A DNA stretch of 64,000 nucleotides from Sulfurisoma sp. (GTDB taxonomy: Bacteria; Pseudomonadota; Gammaproteobacteria; Burkholderiales; Rhodocyclaceae), in the NCBI GenBank assembly GCA_030691075.1, contig JAUYFI010000189.1, forward strand, positions 1-64,000, given 5' to 3'. Shown piece by piece: positions 19,112-26,583 of this stretch. The stretch's first letter is position 1. The number at the start of each line of letters is the position of its first letter. Made by a program: the position numbers and the translations under genes. Below the pieces are notes generated by a model. The model saw only the letters and a program-made list of their open reading frames with translations. It was not told the DNA's origin and ran no database searches.

Positions 19112-19138
19112 AAAAGTCGGCGCTGGCGGGACGGCGAT
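19112..19138 (+). repeat. Dispersed AAAAGTCGGCGCTGGCGGGACGGCG repeat
   Basis: A full-length copy of the repeat in the version with GGGACGGCGAT, 6 bases after the vapC stop. The same 3' extension occurs in the copies at 32631 and 34017. Confidence 0.85.
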
Positions 19139-19151
19139 TCAGACGCCCTGT

Positions 19152-19379
19152 CTATTGATCCATGTTGGAAGCTGGGCGCTTCAAACCTCGCCATTGGGAG
19201 ACTTCGGTAGAAACTTGATTGTCGCTGCCGGGATCACGCCAGGCTTTTCCGTCCCACAGAAACAAGTTGGGAAAGGGCCAGTCAGGAGACAACTCCACTT
19301 CGGATCTACTCCAGTAACCCGACATTAGTATCTCGATAAGGACAGAGGCAGCTTCGGGGCGGAAACGGGCACCCAGCAT
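19152..19379 (-). CDS. Small hypothetical protein, possibly a fragment
   Basis: A 75-residue frame of lower GC than its neighbours, rich in Trp, Ser and Pro (for example WPFPNLFLWDGKAWRDPG). I recognise no family. It lies between a dispersed repeat and the 3' end of a secreted-protein gene, in a 380-base gap that holds nothing else I can name (19106-19485). It may be a remnant of a larger gene. Confidence 0.3.
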   Translation of the reverse strand: MLGARFRPEAASVLIEILMSGYWSRSEVELSPDWPFPNLFLWDGKAWRDPGSDNQVSTEVSQWRGLKRPASNMDQ

Positions 19380-19485
19380 CTACCGCGCGAGCGGAGAAAC
19401 GATCCAGCGCGCATCGTTTCGACACCGGATTATTGAGGCCCGTCACTCGGCCAGATTGAAGGGCGCGGCCGGCCGAAACGGGATT

Positions 19486-20754
19486 TCAGCGACCGAAAAT
19501 TCCCCGCAGCGCCTTGACCGCGTCGGGCGGCACCATGCCCGACGTGTCTTCTTCGCCGCCACGCGGCGGCATCTGCTGCGGCGCAGCTTCGCGCATCTCC
19601 TCGCGGCTGGGGCGGCTACGCCGCGTGCTGCGCCGTTCGCTCGCCTCATCGCCCATGCCCAGCATGGTCATGCCGGTGGACTTCACGCGCACGCGGGCGA
19701 CCCATTCCGGCTGCCACGAGGCATCGGCCTTGGGCGGCCGCGGCGGGTGCGACAGGTTGAGTTCGGGACCGTAGGCGATCATATTCACCATCGCGCCCTC
19801 GACCCCGGCGAAGACACCCTTCGGGATGGCGCACTGCGACGTGCTCGGCGGCAGGATCACTCGCTCCTTGAGGAACTTGTCGATATTGGCCGGCGACAGG
19901 TAGGTCATGAGGCCCCAGCCCGGATCGGGCTCTTCGCTCGAACTCCAGATGATCATCTCGCTTTCGCCGCGCGCCCCCATGGCATTGAGGAAGTAGGCCT
20001 GGGCATTCGTCACCGAGCCCCAGTTCACCAGCACGCTGGCGGCGGGTTCGCCGCGCGTGGTCATCGCCACTTTCGGCATGAAGTCGTGACGCTCGCCCAC
20101 CGCGAACTTCAGGCTCGCCGGCACGGCGTCGCCGCTCACCGCGTGGCCGCCAACGAAGGAGCCATCCTTCGGCACGCGGCGGCGATCCTTCTCGTTGGGC
20201 CACACCGAGCGCCCGGGCTGGCTTTTCGCACCGCGGTCGGCGGCGTGGCGGCCGGTCATGAAGCGGCCGTATTCGGAAATGTCCGCCTTGGCGAAGTCGA
20301 GCACGCGCGGCTGGCCCGCTCGCACGTTCTCGCCGCAGCCCCAATAAAACAGGATGCGTCCCTTCGGCTTCTCCGGCACCTCGTCCGTGGCCTCGCCGCT
20401 GCGCGACCGCTCGCTGCGCGGCGGCAGCAGCGGCAGCGTCGGCCCCAGGCGCAGTTCGGCGGGAATGCCGTGAGTGCCGTCGATGCCGGCCGGCTTGGCC
20501 CGCACCCATAGAGAGGTGTCGAGCCACTTGCCCGGGCCCATGCCACCCATCGGCCCCTTGGTCGAACCGAAGGCATTGCCGCCCATCATCTGCGACATCA
20601 TGCCGCTTTCCATCATGTCGTCGGACATGCCGGGAATCGACATGCTCGACGTGGCGAGGTCCATCCAGTACTGCGCCTCGATCGCCTTGTTCTGAGCCTG
20701 GGCCAGGCCGGCGACTGCCAGCATGACTGCCGCAACGCTCACACGAATGTCCAT
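19486..20754 (-). CDS. Secreted protein of unknown function with a Met-rich segment
   Basis: A 422-residue protein. It starts with a clear Sec signal peptide (MDIRVSVAAVMLAVAGLAQA) and has AGGAGG eight bases upstream. After the cleavage site comes a Met/Gly-rich stretch (about 37-75: DDMMESGMMSQMMGGNAFG) that might bind copper or be flexible. The middle contains ILFYWGCGENVRAGQP, a repeated-looking beta-rich region, and VLVNWGSVTNAQAYFL. The C-terminus is Arg-rich and probably disordered (RRSTRRSRPSREEMREAAP). No known domain is recognised. It lies 8 bases after the exonuclease gene, so co-transcription is likely. Confidence 0.75.
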   Translation of the reverse strand: MDIRVSVAAVMLAVAGLAQAQNKAIEAQYWMDLATSSMSIPGMSDDMMESGMMSQMMGGNAFGSTKGPMGGMGPGKWLDTSLWVRAKPAGIDGTHGIPAELRLGPTLPLLPPRSERSRSGEATDEVPEKPKGRILFYWGCGENVRAGQPRVLDFAKADISEYGRFMTGRHAADRGAKSQPGRSVWPNEKDRRRVPKDGSFVGGHAVSGDAVPASLKFAVGERHDFMPKVAMTTRGEPAASVLVNWGSVTNAQAYFLNAMGARGESEMIIWSSSEEPDPGWGLMTYLSPANIDKFLKERVILPPSTSQCAIPKGVFAGVEGAMVNMIAYGPELNLSHPPRPPKADASWQPEWVARVRVKSTGMTMLGMGDEASERRSTRRSRPSREEMREAAPQQMPPRGGEEDTSGMVPPDAVKALRGIFGR

Positions 20755-20762
20755 GGATCCTC

Positions 20763-21551
20763 CTAGGTTGTCCACGCGGCGAGAAACTGTCGCCAATGCG
20801 GTGCATCGATCCTGGCCAGTTCCGTCCGCACGAATTCGATCTCCGCCGCGTGCTCGGCGGCACTCATCCTGCCGCGCATTAATTGGAAGCGCAGATAAAC
20901 AAGGTAGGTGTTCACGACATCGGTCTCGCAATAGTCGCGGATGTCGTCGATGCCGCCGTCAAGCCAGGTGCCCCACACCGCGCCGCCATCCATGCCAAGT
21001 TTGCCCGGCAGGCCCATCAGCCTGGCCAGTTCGTCGAGCGGCGCGCTGGCGCGCGGCTGGTACATCGCCAGCAAATCCATCAGGTCGAGATGGCGCATGT
21101 GATAGCGGCCGATGTAGTTGTTCCACTTGAAGTCGCGGGCGTCGTAGCTGTCGCCCTCGCCCATCTCCCAGTAGCGCGAAGCCTCGACGCCGTGGATCAG
21201 GCCACGATAGTGCAGCACCGGCAGGTCGAAGCCGCCGCCATTCCACGAAACGAGTTGCGGCGTGTATTTCTCGATACCGCCGAAGAAACGGCGGATGATC
21301 TCGGCCTCGTTCAGCTTCGGCTCGGCCAGCGACCAGACCTTGAAATCCTCGTCCGAGCGCATGGCGCAGGAAACGACGGCGATGCGCTGCAGGTGATGCG
21401 GCAGGAAATTCGAGCCATTCCGGGCCCGCTGGCGCTGGAAGGCGAACTCGGCCACCTCGGCGTCGGCCAGATCCGCGGGCAGCCCGTGCAGCGTGCGGAT
21501 GCCGCCGACATCCGGGATAGTCTCGACATCGAATACGAGAACGGGGGTCAC
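20763..21551 (-). CDS. Predicted PolB-like 3'-5' exonuclease
   Basis: A 262-residue RNase H-fold nuclease of the family described as related to the exonuclease domain of DNA polymerase B. DEDD-type residues are visible: FDVETIPD (first Asp and Glu), SWNGGGFDLPVL (second Asp), and IDDIRDYCETDVVNTYLVYL (YxxxD-like third motif). Substrates of this family are not established. It overlaps no gene and is followed closely by the secreted Met-rich protein gene. Confidence 0.85.
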   Translation of the reverse strand: MTPVLVFDVETIPDVGGIRTLHGLPADLADAEVAEFAFQRQRARNGSNFLPHHLQRIAVVSCAMRSDEDFKVWSLAEPKLNEAEIIRRFFGGIEKYTPQLVSWNGGGFDLPVLHYRGLIHGVEASRYWEMGEGDSYDARDFKWNNYIGRYHMRHLDLMDLLAMYQPRASAPLDELARLMGLPGKLGMDGGAVWGTWLDGGIDDIRDYCETDVVNTYLVYLRFQLMRGRMSAAEHAAEIEFVRTELARIDAPHWRQFLAAWTT

Positions 21552-21565
21552 CTCGGTTCAGCCCG

Positions 21566-21697
21566 CTATCTCTTGAGCCACGCGCCCTGCGCGTCGTTCT
21601 CGGCGGCCACCGCCGACTGAATGTTGACTTCGAGATTACATTGGGCGAAGGCGGCGCTGGTGAAAAGCAGCAGGCAGGTCAGCAGAATTCTCATCAT
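21566..21697 (-). CDS. Short secreted peptide (43 aa)
   Basis: From ATG 21697, with AAGGAGAG upstream, the frame encodes a signal peptide (MMRILLTCLLLFTSAAFAQ) and only 24 mature residues beginning CNLEVNIQSAVAAENDAQGA. The mature start resembles that of azurin-type cupredoxins (AxCxVxI), but the rest of a cupredoxin is absent, so it may be a truncated gene. It lies downstream of the heme A synthase paralogue on the same strand. Confidence 0.4.
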   Translation of the reverse strand: MMRILLTCLLLFTSAAFAQCNLEVNIQSAVAAENDAQGAWLKR

Positions 21698-21741
21698 TTC
21701 GTCTCTCTCCTTAGTGGCCGTGGCAGCAGCGGTAGGCATCG

Positions 21742-22677
21742 TCAGCCCAATACGGTCATAGCCGAAGGTCTCGAAGAAGCGCGGGAAGCTGCGCTGGATA
21801 GCCAGTGGATGCTGACCAGAAGAAGCCCTGCAAACAAGGCATGGCCGACCATCGGCCAAAGATTGGTAGCCGTCGCCACCACCACGCCGCCCAACATCAT
21901 CTCGATGATCAGCAGCAAAAGCAAGGAGATGGACGCAGTGCGTGTGCCCTCTTGACGGAGACCTCGAATTCCGGCGAAACCAAGAAACAGGAAGGCCGCG
22001 CCGGCACAGTAGCGATGCAGGAGATGCAGCGCAACGGCGGAGGCATCGCTGGATAGCGGCGCGGAAGACAGGATAAGCAGCGGGTTCAGCGTTGCCCATC
22101 CTTCCGCAGTCGGCCACCAGATGCCCGAACAATCGGGCAGCGAAGTACAGGCCGCCGCCGCAAATCTGGCGCCAATCGATGCCCCCAGCACGAGCGTTGC
22201 CGTCAGCGCGGCGATCCCCACCCGGAGAATCCTGCTTGAGACCTGCCTCGGCGTTTTGGTGACAGAGCGTTGTGTCGCCAGCACCAGTTGGCCAGATATT
22301 GAAAGCAATCCCAGACCACCAAGAATGTTGGCGAAACGCGCCCACACCGCGTCCGGACCAGCCCCCAGCAGGCCGACGACGGCAAGGAACAGCATAAGCA
22401 GCACCAGCACCAGGCTGTAACGGGCCGCCGGCTGGATCGGCCGGGGACGCAGGAAACTCCAGGTGACGAAGAGTGCCAATATGAGCGACGCCGATGCAGT
22501 CACGCGATGCATCGCGCGGATAGCCGCGATGGGCAGCAGCAAACCGCCTACGGCGAACCCCCTGAAACACTCGGCATCGCCGGAACGATCAGAATAGCCG
22601 GCGTCGAGACGCAGGAAAACACTAATCAGGACAACCAGAAAAGAGAGCGCCGCCAAGAGCAGTACCCACTTTTTCAT
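21742..22677 (-). CDS. CtaA/COX15-family heme A synthase-like protein (second copy)
   Basis: A 311-residue membrane protein with about eight helices. Histidines expected for heme binding appear in AIRAMHRVTASASLIL, LHLLHRYCAGAAFLF and MVGHALFAG. The extracellular Cys pair CTSLPDCSGIWWP is the kind found in bacterial CtaA with a disulfide. Heme A synthase oxidises the C8 methyl of heme O to a formyl group. I start at ATG 22677 (MKKW), just before the first helix. It lies 37 bases downstream of another, different COX15-type gene and is probably in the same transcript. Confidence 0.75.
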   Translation of the reverse strand: MKKWVLLLAALSFLVVLISVFLRLDAGYSDRSGDAECFRGFAVGGLLLPIAAIRAMHRVTASASLILALFVTWSFLRPRPIQPAARYSLVLVLLMLFLAVVGLLGAGPDAVWARFANILGGLGLLSISGQLVLATQRSVTKTPRQVSSRILRVGIAALTATLVLGASIGARFAAAACTSLPDCSGIWWPTAEGWATLNPLLILSSAPLSSDASAVALHLLHRYCAGAAFLFLGFAGIRGLRQEGTRTASISLLLLLIIEMMLGGVVVATATNLWPMVGHALFAGLLLVSIHWLSSAASRASSRPSAMTVLG

Positions 22678-22714
22678 GGCCGGCAGTTGTGTGACATCCG
22701 CATGCATTGACGGC

Positions 22715-23755
22715 TCAGCGCAGTTCGTGTTCCACGCGCAATTCGTGGTTGAGCCATAGCAGGACGCCGAAGAACACCATCGAACCTCCCTGATGCGCGG
22801 CGCCCCAAGTGACAGGAACCGCCAGCAACAGGGTGGTGATGCCGAGCCCTATCTGGATCGCGAGGACCGCGAACATCACGTTGGCGGCCAGGCGCGCGGT
22901 TGCCGATACTCGTGCGGACCCGACCTTCAGCCAGAACCAGGGCACCAGGAAGGCCAGCACCCAGGCACCCAGGCGATGATCGAACTGCACGGTCGCCATG
23001 TTGTTGAAGAAGTTGAGATACCACGGCTCGATCATGAATATTTCCGGTGGCACGACGTGACCGTTCATCAGCGGAAAGGTGTTGTAGGCCTTGCCGGCGC
23101 GAATGCCGGCCACGAAGCCGCCCGTTATGACCATGTAAAAGGCCAGCAGCGCCAGCCAGAAGCCGGTGCGTTGCAGCTTTTGCAGGGCGGCGTTCGCGTA
23201 TTCCCGCTTGCGCTCGGCGAGCAACCCCATGGCCACCCACATCATCGCGATAAAGATGAGAAAGGCGAGCGACAGGTGGGCGGTCAGCCGATACTGGCTG
23301 ACACGCGGATCATCGACCAGGCCGCTCTTCACCATGTACCACCCCATCGCCCCCTGCAAACCGCCCAGTATGAAAATACCGCCCAGTTTGAGCGCAAGGG
23401 GGCGGTTAATGGTACGCCGCAGTAGAAAGTAAAGAAAGGGAAGGAAAAAAATCACCCCGATGATCCGCCCCAGCACACGATGCCAGTATTCCCAGTAGAA
23501 GATGCCCTTGAACTCGTCAAGAGACATCCGGTGATTCACTTTTTGGTATTCTGGCGTCTTCTTGTATTTATCAAATGTTGCGTCCCACTCAGCCTGGTTG
23601 AGCGGCGGAATCGTACCGACGATTGGCTGCCACTCGACGATGGAGAGTCCCGAGTGGGTCAACCGCGTGACTCCGCCGACAACCAGCGTTGCAAAAACCA
23701 TGGCACAGCAGATGAAAAGCCAGAGGGCGATTGGACGACGGGCAACCTGGTGCAT
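22715..23755 (-). CDS. ctaA: Heme A synthase, COX15 type
   Basis: A 346-residue integral membrane protein of the COX15/CtaA family. It has family blocks GGVTRLTHSGLSIVEWQPIVG, FKGIFYWEYWHRVLGR, GLVDDPRVSQYRLTAHLSLAF and TVQFDHRLGAWVL, with conserved His residues in helices 2, 4, 6 and 8. It completes heme A for a heme-copper enzyme from heme O made by CtaB. The start MHQVARRP at 23755 fits; longer frames have no family support. It is divergent from the oxidase-like operon with a 278-base shared upstream region that contains an FNR-type box. Confidence 0.93.
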   Translation of the reverse strand: MHQVARRPIALWLFICCAMVFATLVVGGVTRLTHSGLSIVEWQPIVGTIPPLNQAEWDATFDKYKKTPEYQKVNHRMSLDEFKGIFYWEYWHRVLGRIIGVIFFLPFLYFLLRRTINRPLALKLGGIFILGGLQGAMGWYMVKSGLVDDPRVSQYRLTAHLSLAFLIFIAMMWVAMGLLAERKREYANAALQKLQRTGFWLALLAFYMVITGGFVAGIRAGKAYNTFPLMNGHVVPPEIFMIEPWYLNFFNNMATVQFDHRLGAWVLAFLVPWFWLKVGSARVSATARLAANVMFAVLAIQIGLGITTLLLAVPVTWGAAHQGGSMVFFGVLLWLNHELRVEHELR

Positions 23756-23906
23756 GAGTGATCCTGAATAATGTGGAAAAAGAAGATGAGCAACTTGAAA
23801 ACGCGAAGTATAAGTCGCGGCCTTTCTGTTGCAGTGCGCCATAATTTTGGCGATTGCAGACCCCAGGAAAGACGCTGCGAGTGTTGCGGCAAAATGTCGC
23901 GGTTTC

Positions 23907-23920
23907 TTGTCCAATATCAA
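23907..23920. promoter_or_regulatory. FNR/DNR-type box in the ctaA/oxidase divergent region
   Basis: TTGTCCAATATCAA matches the TTGAT-N4-ATCAA consensus except at two bases of the left half. It lies between ctaA (minus, start 23755) and the small membrane protein gene (plus, start 24034), so either or both could be controlled. The -10 positions expected from a -41.5 site are weak on both sides. Confidence 0.5.
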
Positions 23921-24033
23921 TTCCTGCCGAGAAGGCTCAGGGTACCCTACCCAGCAGGAGGGTCTGTTAAAGGTCCGGCCGAGGATTGCATTTGATGCGC
24001 CGATGGCGCTAACACGAGGGGGGGGATAGGTGT

Positions 24034-24177
24034 ATGGAGAAAGATGACGACATTCCGTTCATGCAAAAGCTGTTGGACAATCATTTCCTGCTCCTGTTCC
24101 TAGGGGTGGCTTCTCCCGGGGTTCTTTACATTTTGTGGGGAATCGTGGACATCATGAGTGTCCCCCTCGCCAAGTAA
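24034..24177 (+). CDS. 47-aa single-helix membrane protein heading the heme-copper operon
   Basis: A short frame (MEKDDDIPFMQKLLDNHFLL, then a hydrophobic helix through FLGVASPGVLYILWGIVDI, ending SVPLAK). It has one predicted membrane helix, an acidic N-terminus and a GGGGGGATAGG purine run upstream. It ends 27 bases before the CuA subunit gene. Tiny single-helix subunits are known in ba3- and cbb3-type heme-copper enzymes, so it may be a structural subunit, but the sequence itself is not one I recognise. Confidence 0.65.
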   Translation: MEKDDDIPFMQKLLDNHFLLLFLGVASPGVLYILWGIVDIMSVPLAK

Positions 24178-24204
24178 CCCATCCAGTCAATCAGGGAGAA
24201 TCAA

Positions 24205-24744
24205 ATGAGCGCAATCCTGCCGCCGTCAGAGCGGTTGTGGTGGAAACAGCCGATCGCCAAGATCGAATGGTTCTGGATCGCCATCGCCTTCGTCTGGGCG
24301 ATGATCATGTTTGTCATGATGGTTTATTGGCACATCAACGGCAAACAGAACCTGTCGAACGAGGTCTACAAGACCACGCCCGAAATGTTCGCGGCCAAGA
24401 CCGAAAAGTTCATCAAGGAAAATACCATTCGCACCGAAACCGATCAGCAGATCCCAGTGGTCAAGGTGCCTGCCGGCGGCGAGGGCTACCTCATGGCCCG
24501 GCTGTGGAACTGGTATCCGATCCTGGAACTGGAAGCGGGCAAGACCTACAAGATTCACCTGTCTGCAATGGATTACCAGCACGGTTTCTCGCTGCAACCG
24601 GTGAACATCAATATCCAGGTTCTTCCCGGCTATGAGCATGTGGTCAAGATGACGCCGACCAAGGCAGGCACATATGCCATCGTCTGCAATGAATACTGCG
24701 GCATCGGTCACCATACGATGCTCGGCCGTATTTACGTGAAATAA
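24205..24744 (+). CDS. Heme-copper enzyme subunit II with CuA site
   Basis: A 179-residue protein with one N-terminal membrane helix (about residues 22-42) and a periplasmic cupredoxin domain. The binuclear CuA ligands are complete: H126 in MDYQHGFS, then C161, E163, C165, H169 and M172 in CNEYCGIGHHTM. The single helix and short length resemble B-type (ba3-like) enzymes rather than A-type oxidases, which have two helices. It should take electrons from a periplasmic cytochrome c or copper protein and pass them to subunit I. A GGGAG ribosome site precedes the ATG, and subunit I starts 11 bases after it. Confidence 0.92.
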   Translation: MSAILPPSERLWWKQPIAKIEWFWIAIAFVWAMIMFVMMVYWHINGKQNLSNEVYKTTPEMFAAKTEKFIKENTIRTETDQQIPVVKVPAGGEGYLMARLWNWYPILELEAGKTYKIHLSAMDYQHGFSLQPVNINIQVLPGYEHVVKMTPTKAGTYAIVCNEYCGIGHHTMLGRIYVK

Positions 24745-24755
24745 GGGGGAGACAG

Positions 24756-26450
24756 ATGGCAACTTACCGTACCTGCCCGCGCACCGGGCTGCAATTCGAT
24801 CTGGAAGCCGACAAACTGATGCGCTGGAACGCCGTAGCTGGCGTTCTGTGGCTGCTGGTTGGCGGCATCACCGCGCTACTGGTGATTCTGACGCGCTGGC
24901 CGGCGATCAAGCTGCTGCCGGCGGACCAGTTCTACCTGATCCTGACGGCCCACGGCATCGACATGCTGATCCTGTGGATCATTTTCTTCGAAATGGCGGT
25001 GCTCTATTTCGCCTCTTCGACTCTGCTGCGATGCCGACTTGCCACGCCAAAAGTGGCATGGGTACAGTTCTGGCTGATGGTCGTCGGCGGCATCATGACC
25101 AACATCGCCATCTTCCAGGGCGAGTCGAGCGTGATGTTCACCTCCTACGTGCCGATGCAGGCCGCGCCGCACTTCTACCTCGGCATTATTCTGTTCGCGG
25201 TGGGCGCACTGATCGGCTGCGGCGTCTTCTTCGGCACGCTGGTGGTGGCGAAGAGGGAAAAGACCTATACGGGCTCGATTCCGCTGGTGACTTTCGGCGC
25301 CATGACGGCCGCGATCATCGCGGTCTTCACCATCGCCTCGGGTGCCGCGATCCTGATTCCGACCTTCCTCTGGTCGATCGGTCTGATCCAGTCGATTGAT
25401 GCACAGCTGTACCGCATGGTCTGGTGGGCCCTGGGTCACTCCTCGCAGCAAATCAACGTCGCTGCCCATGTCTCGATCTGGTATCTGGTCGCTGCCGTGG
25501 CGTTCGGCGCCAAGCCGCTGTCGGAGAAAGTGTCGCGCTTCGCCTTCCTGCTCTACATCCTGTTCCTCCAGCTGGCCAGCGCGCACCATCTGCTGTCCGA
25601 CCCAGGCATGAGCGCCGAGTGGAAGGTGCTGAATACCTCCTACTTCATGTACTTCGCGGTGCTGGCCTCGATGATCCACGGCTTCACGGTTCCGGGTGCG
25701 ATCGAAGCGGCACAGCGCAAGAAGGGCTTCAACAACGGCCTGTTCGAGTGGCTGCGCAAGGCACCCTGGGGTAACCCGGTGTTCTCGGGCATGTTCATTT
25801 CCCTGGTCGGTTTCGGCTTCATCGGCGGCATCTCCGGTGTCGTGCTGGGAACCGAGCAGATCAACATGCTGATGCACAACACCTTCTACGTGCCGGGCCA
25901 CTTCCACGCCACGGTCGTCGTGGGTACCACGCTGGCCTTCATGTCGATCACCTACCTGCTGGTGCCGACGCTGTTCAAGCGTGAAATGCTCTTCCCGAAG
26001 CTGTGCCAGATCCAGCCCTACCTCTATGGCCTCAGCATGATCGGGCTGTCGCTGGTGATGATGGGCGCCGGCACTCTGGGCGTTTCCCGCCGTCACTGGG
26101 ACATGGCCTTCTCGGGCGCACCGTTCCAGTATGAATGGCCGGGTGCCGCTTACCTGATGATGGGCATGACCGGCATCCTCGGCGTGATCGCTGTCGTCGG
26201 TGGCGGTTTGTGGATCGGGCTGGTGGTTCTCTCCCTGCTGTTCGGCAAGAAGCTCGACGGCGGACCGGTCTCCGACAAGACCGTGCCGATCCCGGATCAG
26301 ACTGTTGCCGCCTCGGCTTCCGCTACCGGCAGCGAAGAGCACGTCAGCGTGCCGGGCACGGTGGTTCTGGCCTTGACGCTGCTGACCTGCTTCGTCCTCT
26401 ACTACTTCGTGAACTGGAAGTATCTGTCCGAAGTCTGGGGTCTCAGCTGA
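24756..26450 (+). CDS. Heme-copper oxidoreductase subunit I with Tyr-to-Gln active site (possible NO reductase)
   Basis: A 564-residue protein with at least 12 membrane helices. Ligands read directly: H66 (TAHGIDM) and H384 for the low-spin heme, H382 (YVPGHFHATVVVG) for the high-spin heme, and H228 (WALGHSSQQ), H277 and H278 (ASAHHLLSDPG) for CuB. In O2-reducing A- and B-type enzymes the residue four after the first CuB His is the cross-linked Tyr; here it is Q232. No replacement Tyr of the cbb3 kind is evident. Loss of this Tyr is the usual mark of NO reductases in this superfamily. A B-related family with CuA, called eNOR in the literature, fits as I recall it. The ctaA and ctaB neighbours imply heme A. 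A divergent oxidase cannot be excluded. Confidence 0.85.
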   Translation: MATYRTCPRTGLQFDLEADKLMRWNAVAGVLWLLVGGITALLVILTRWPAIKLLPADQFYLILTAHGIDMLILWIIFFEMAVLYFASSTLLRCRLATPKVAWVQFWLMVVGGIMTNIAIFQGESSVMFTSYVPMQAAPHFYLGIILFAVGALIGCGVFFGTLVVAKREKTYTGSIPLVTFGAMTAAIIAVFTIASGAAILIPTFLWSIGLIQSIDAQLYRMVWWALGHSSQQINVAAHVSIWYLVAAVAFGAKPLSEKVSRFAFLLYILFLQLASAHHLLSDPGMSAEWKVLNTSYFMYFAVLASMIHGFTVPGAIEAAQRKKGFNNGLFEWLRKAPWGNPVFSGMFISLVGFGFIGGISGVVLGTEQINMLMHNTFYVPGHFHATVVVGTTLAFMSITYLLVPTLFKREMLFPKLCQIQPYLYGLSMIGLSLVMMGAGTLGVSRRHWDMAFSGAPFQYEWPGAAYLMMGMTGILGVIAVVGGGLWIGLVVLSLLFGKKLDGGPVSDKTVPIPDQTVAASASATGSEEHVSVPGTVVLALTLLTCFVLYYFVNWKYLSEVWGLS

Positions 26451-26477
26451 TCACCGGTTGATTCAGGCGCATGGCTT

Positions 26478-26497
26478 CCCCGCACTTCGGTGCGGGG
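26478..26497. terminator. UUCG-capped hairpin after subunit I gene
   Basis: CCCCGCAC-TTCG-GTGCGGGG is a perfect 8-bp stem with a stable TTCG loop, 27 bases past the stop codon. There is no T run, so it is more likely an mRNA-stability or attenuation element within the operon than a full terminator. Confidence 0.5.
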
Positions 26498-26506
26498 AAC
26501 CTGCCC

Positions 26507-26535
26507 GAATCGGGCTTGGCAAACAGGCCCGATTC
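26507..26535. terminator. Second hairpin between subunit I gene and ctaB
   Basis: GAATCGGGC and GCCCGATTC form a 9-bp stem around an 11-base loop, directly after the first hairpin. Together they may set different transcript levels for the enzyme subunits and the assembly genes that follow. Confidence 0.45.
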
Positions 26536-26583
26536 AAGCAGGTCTCAACAGCGACAAGAACCACCACCACCTAGCCGACACAT

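Noticed and set aside
24876-26342. 488-codon frame opposite heme-copper subunit I
   Set aside because: The sense protein has all heme ligands and the expected helices; the antisense product is an Asp/His/Arg-rich string with no fold.
24756-26450. Simple annotation as an aa3-type cytochrome c oxidase
   Set aside because: The conserved Tyr is replaced by Gln232, subunit II has only one helix, and no subunit III or CtaG gene accompanies it.
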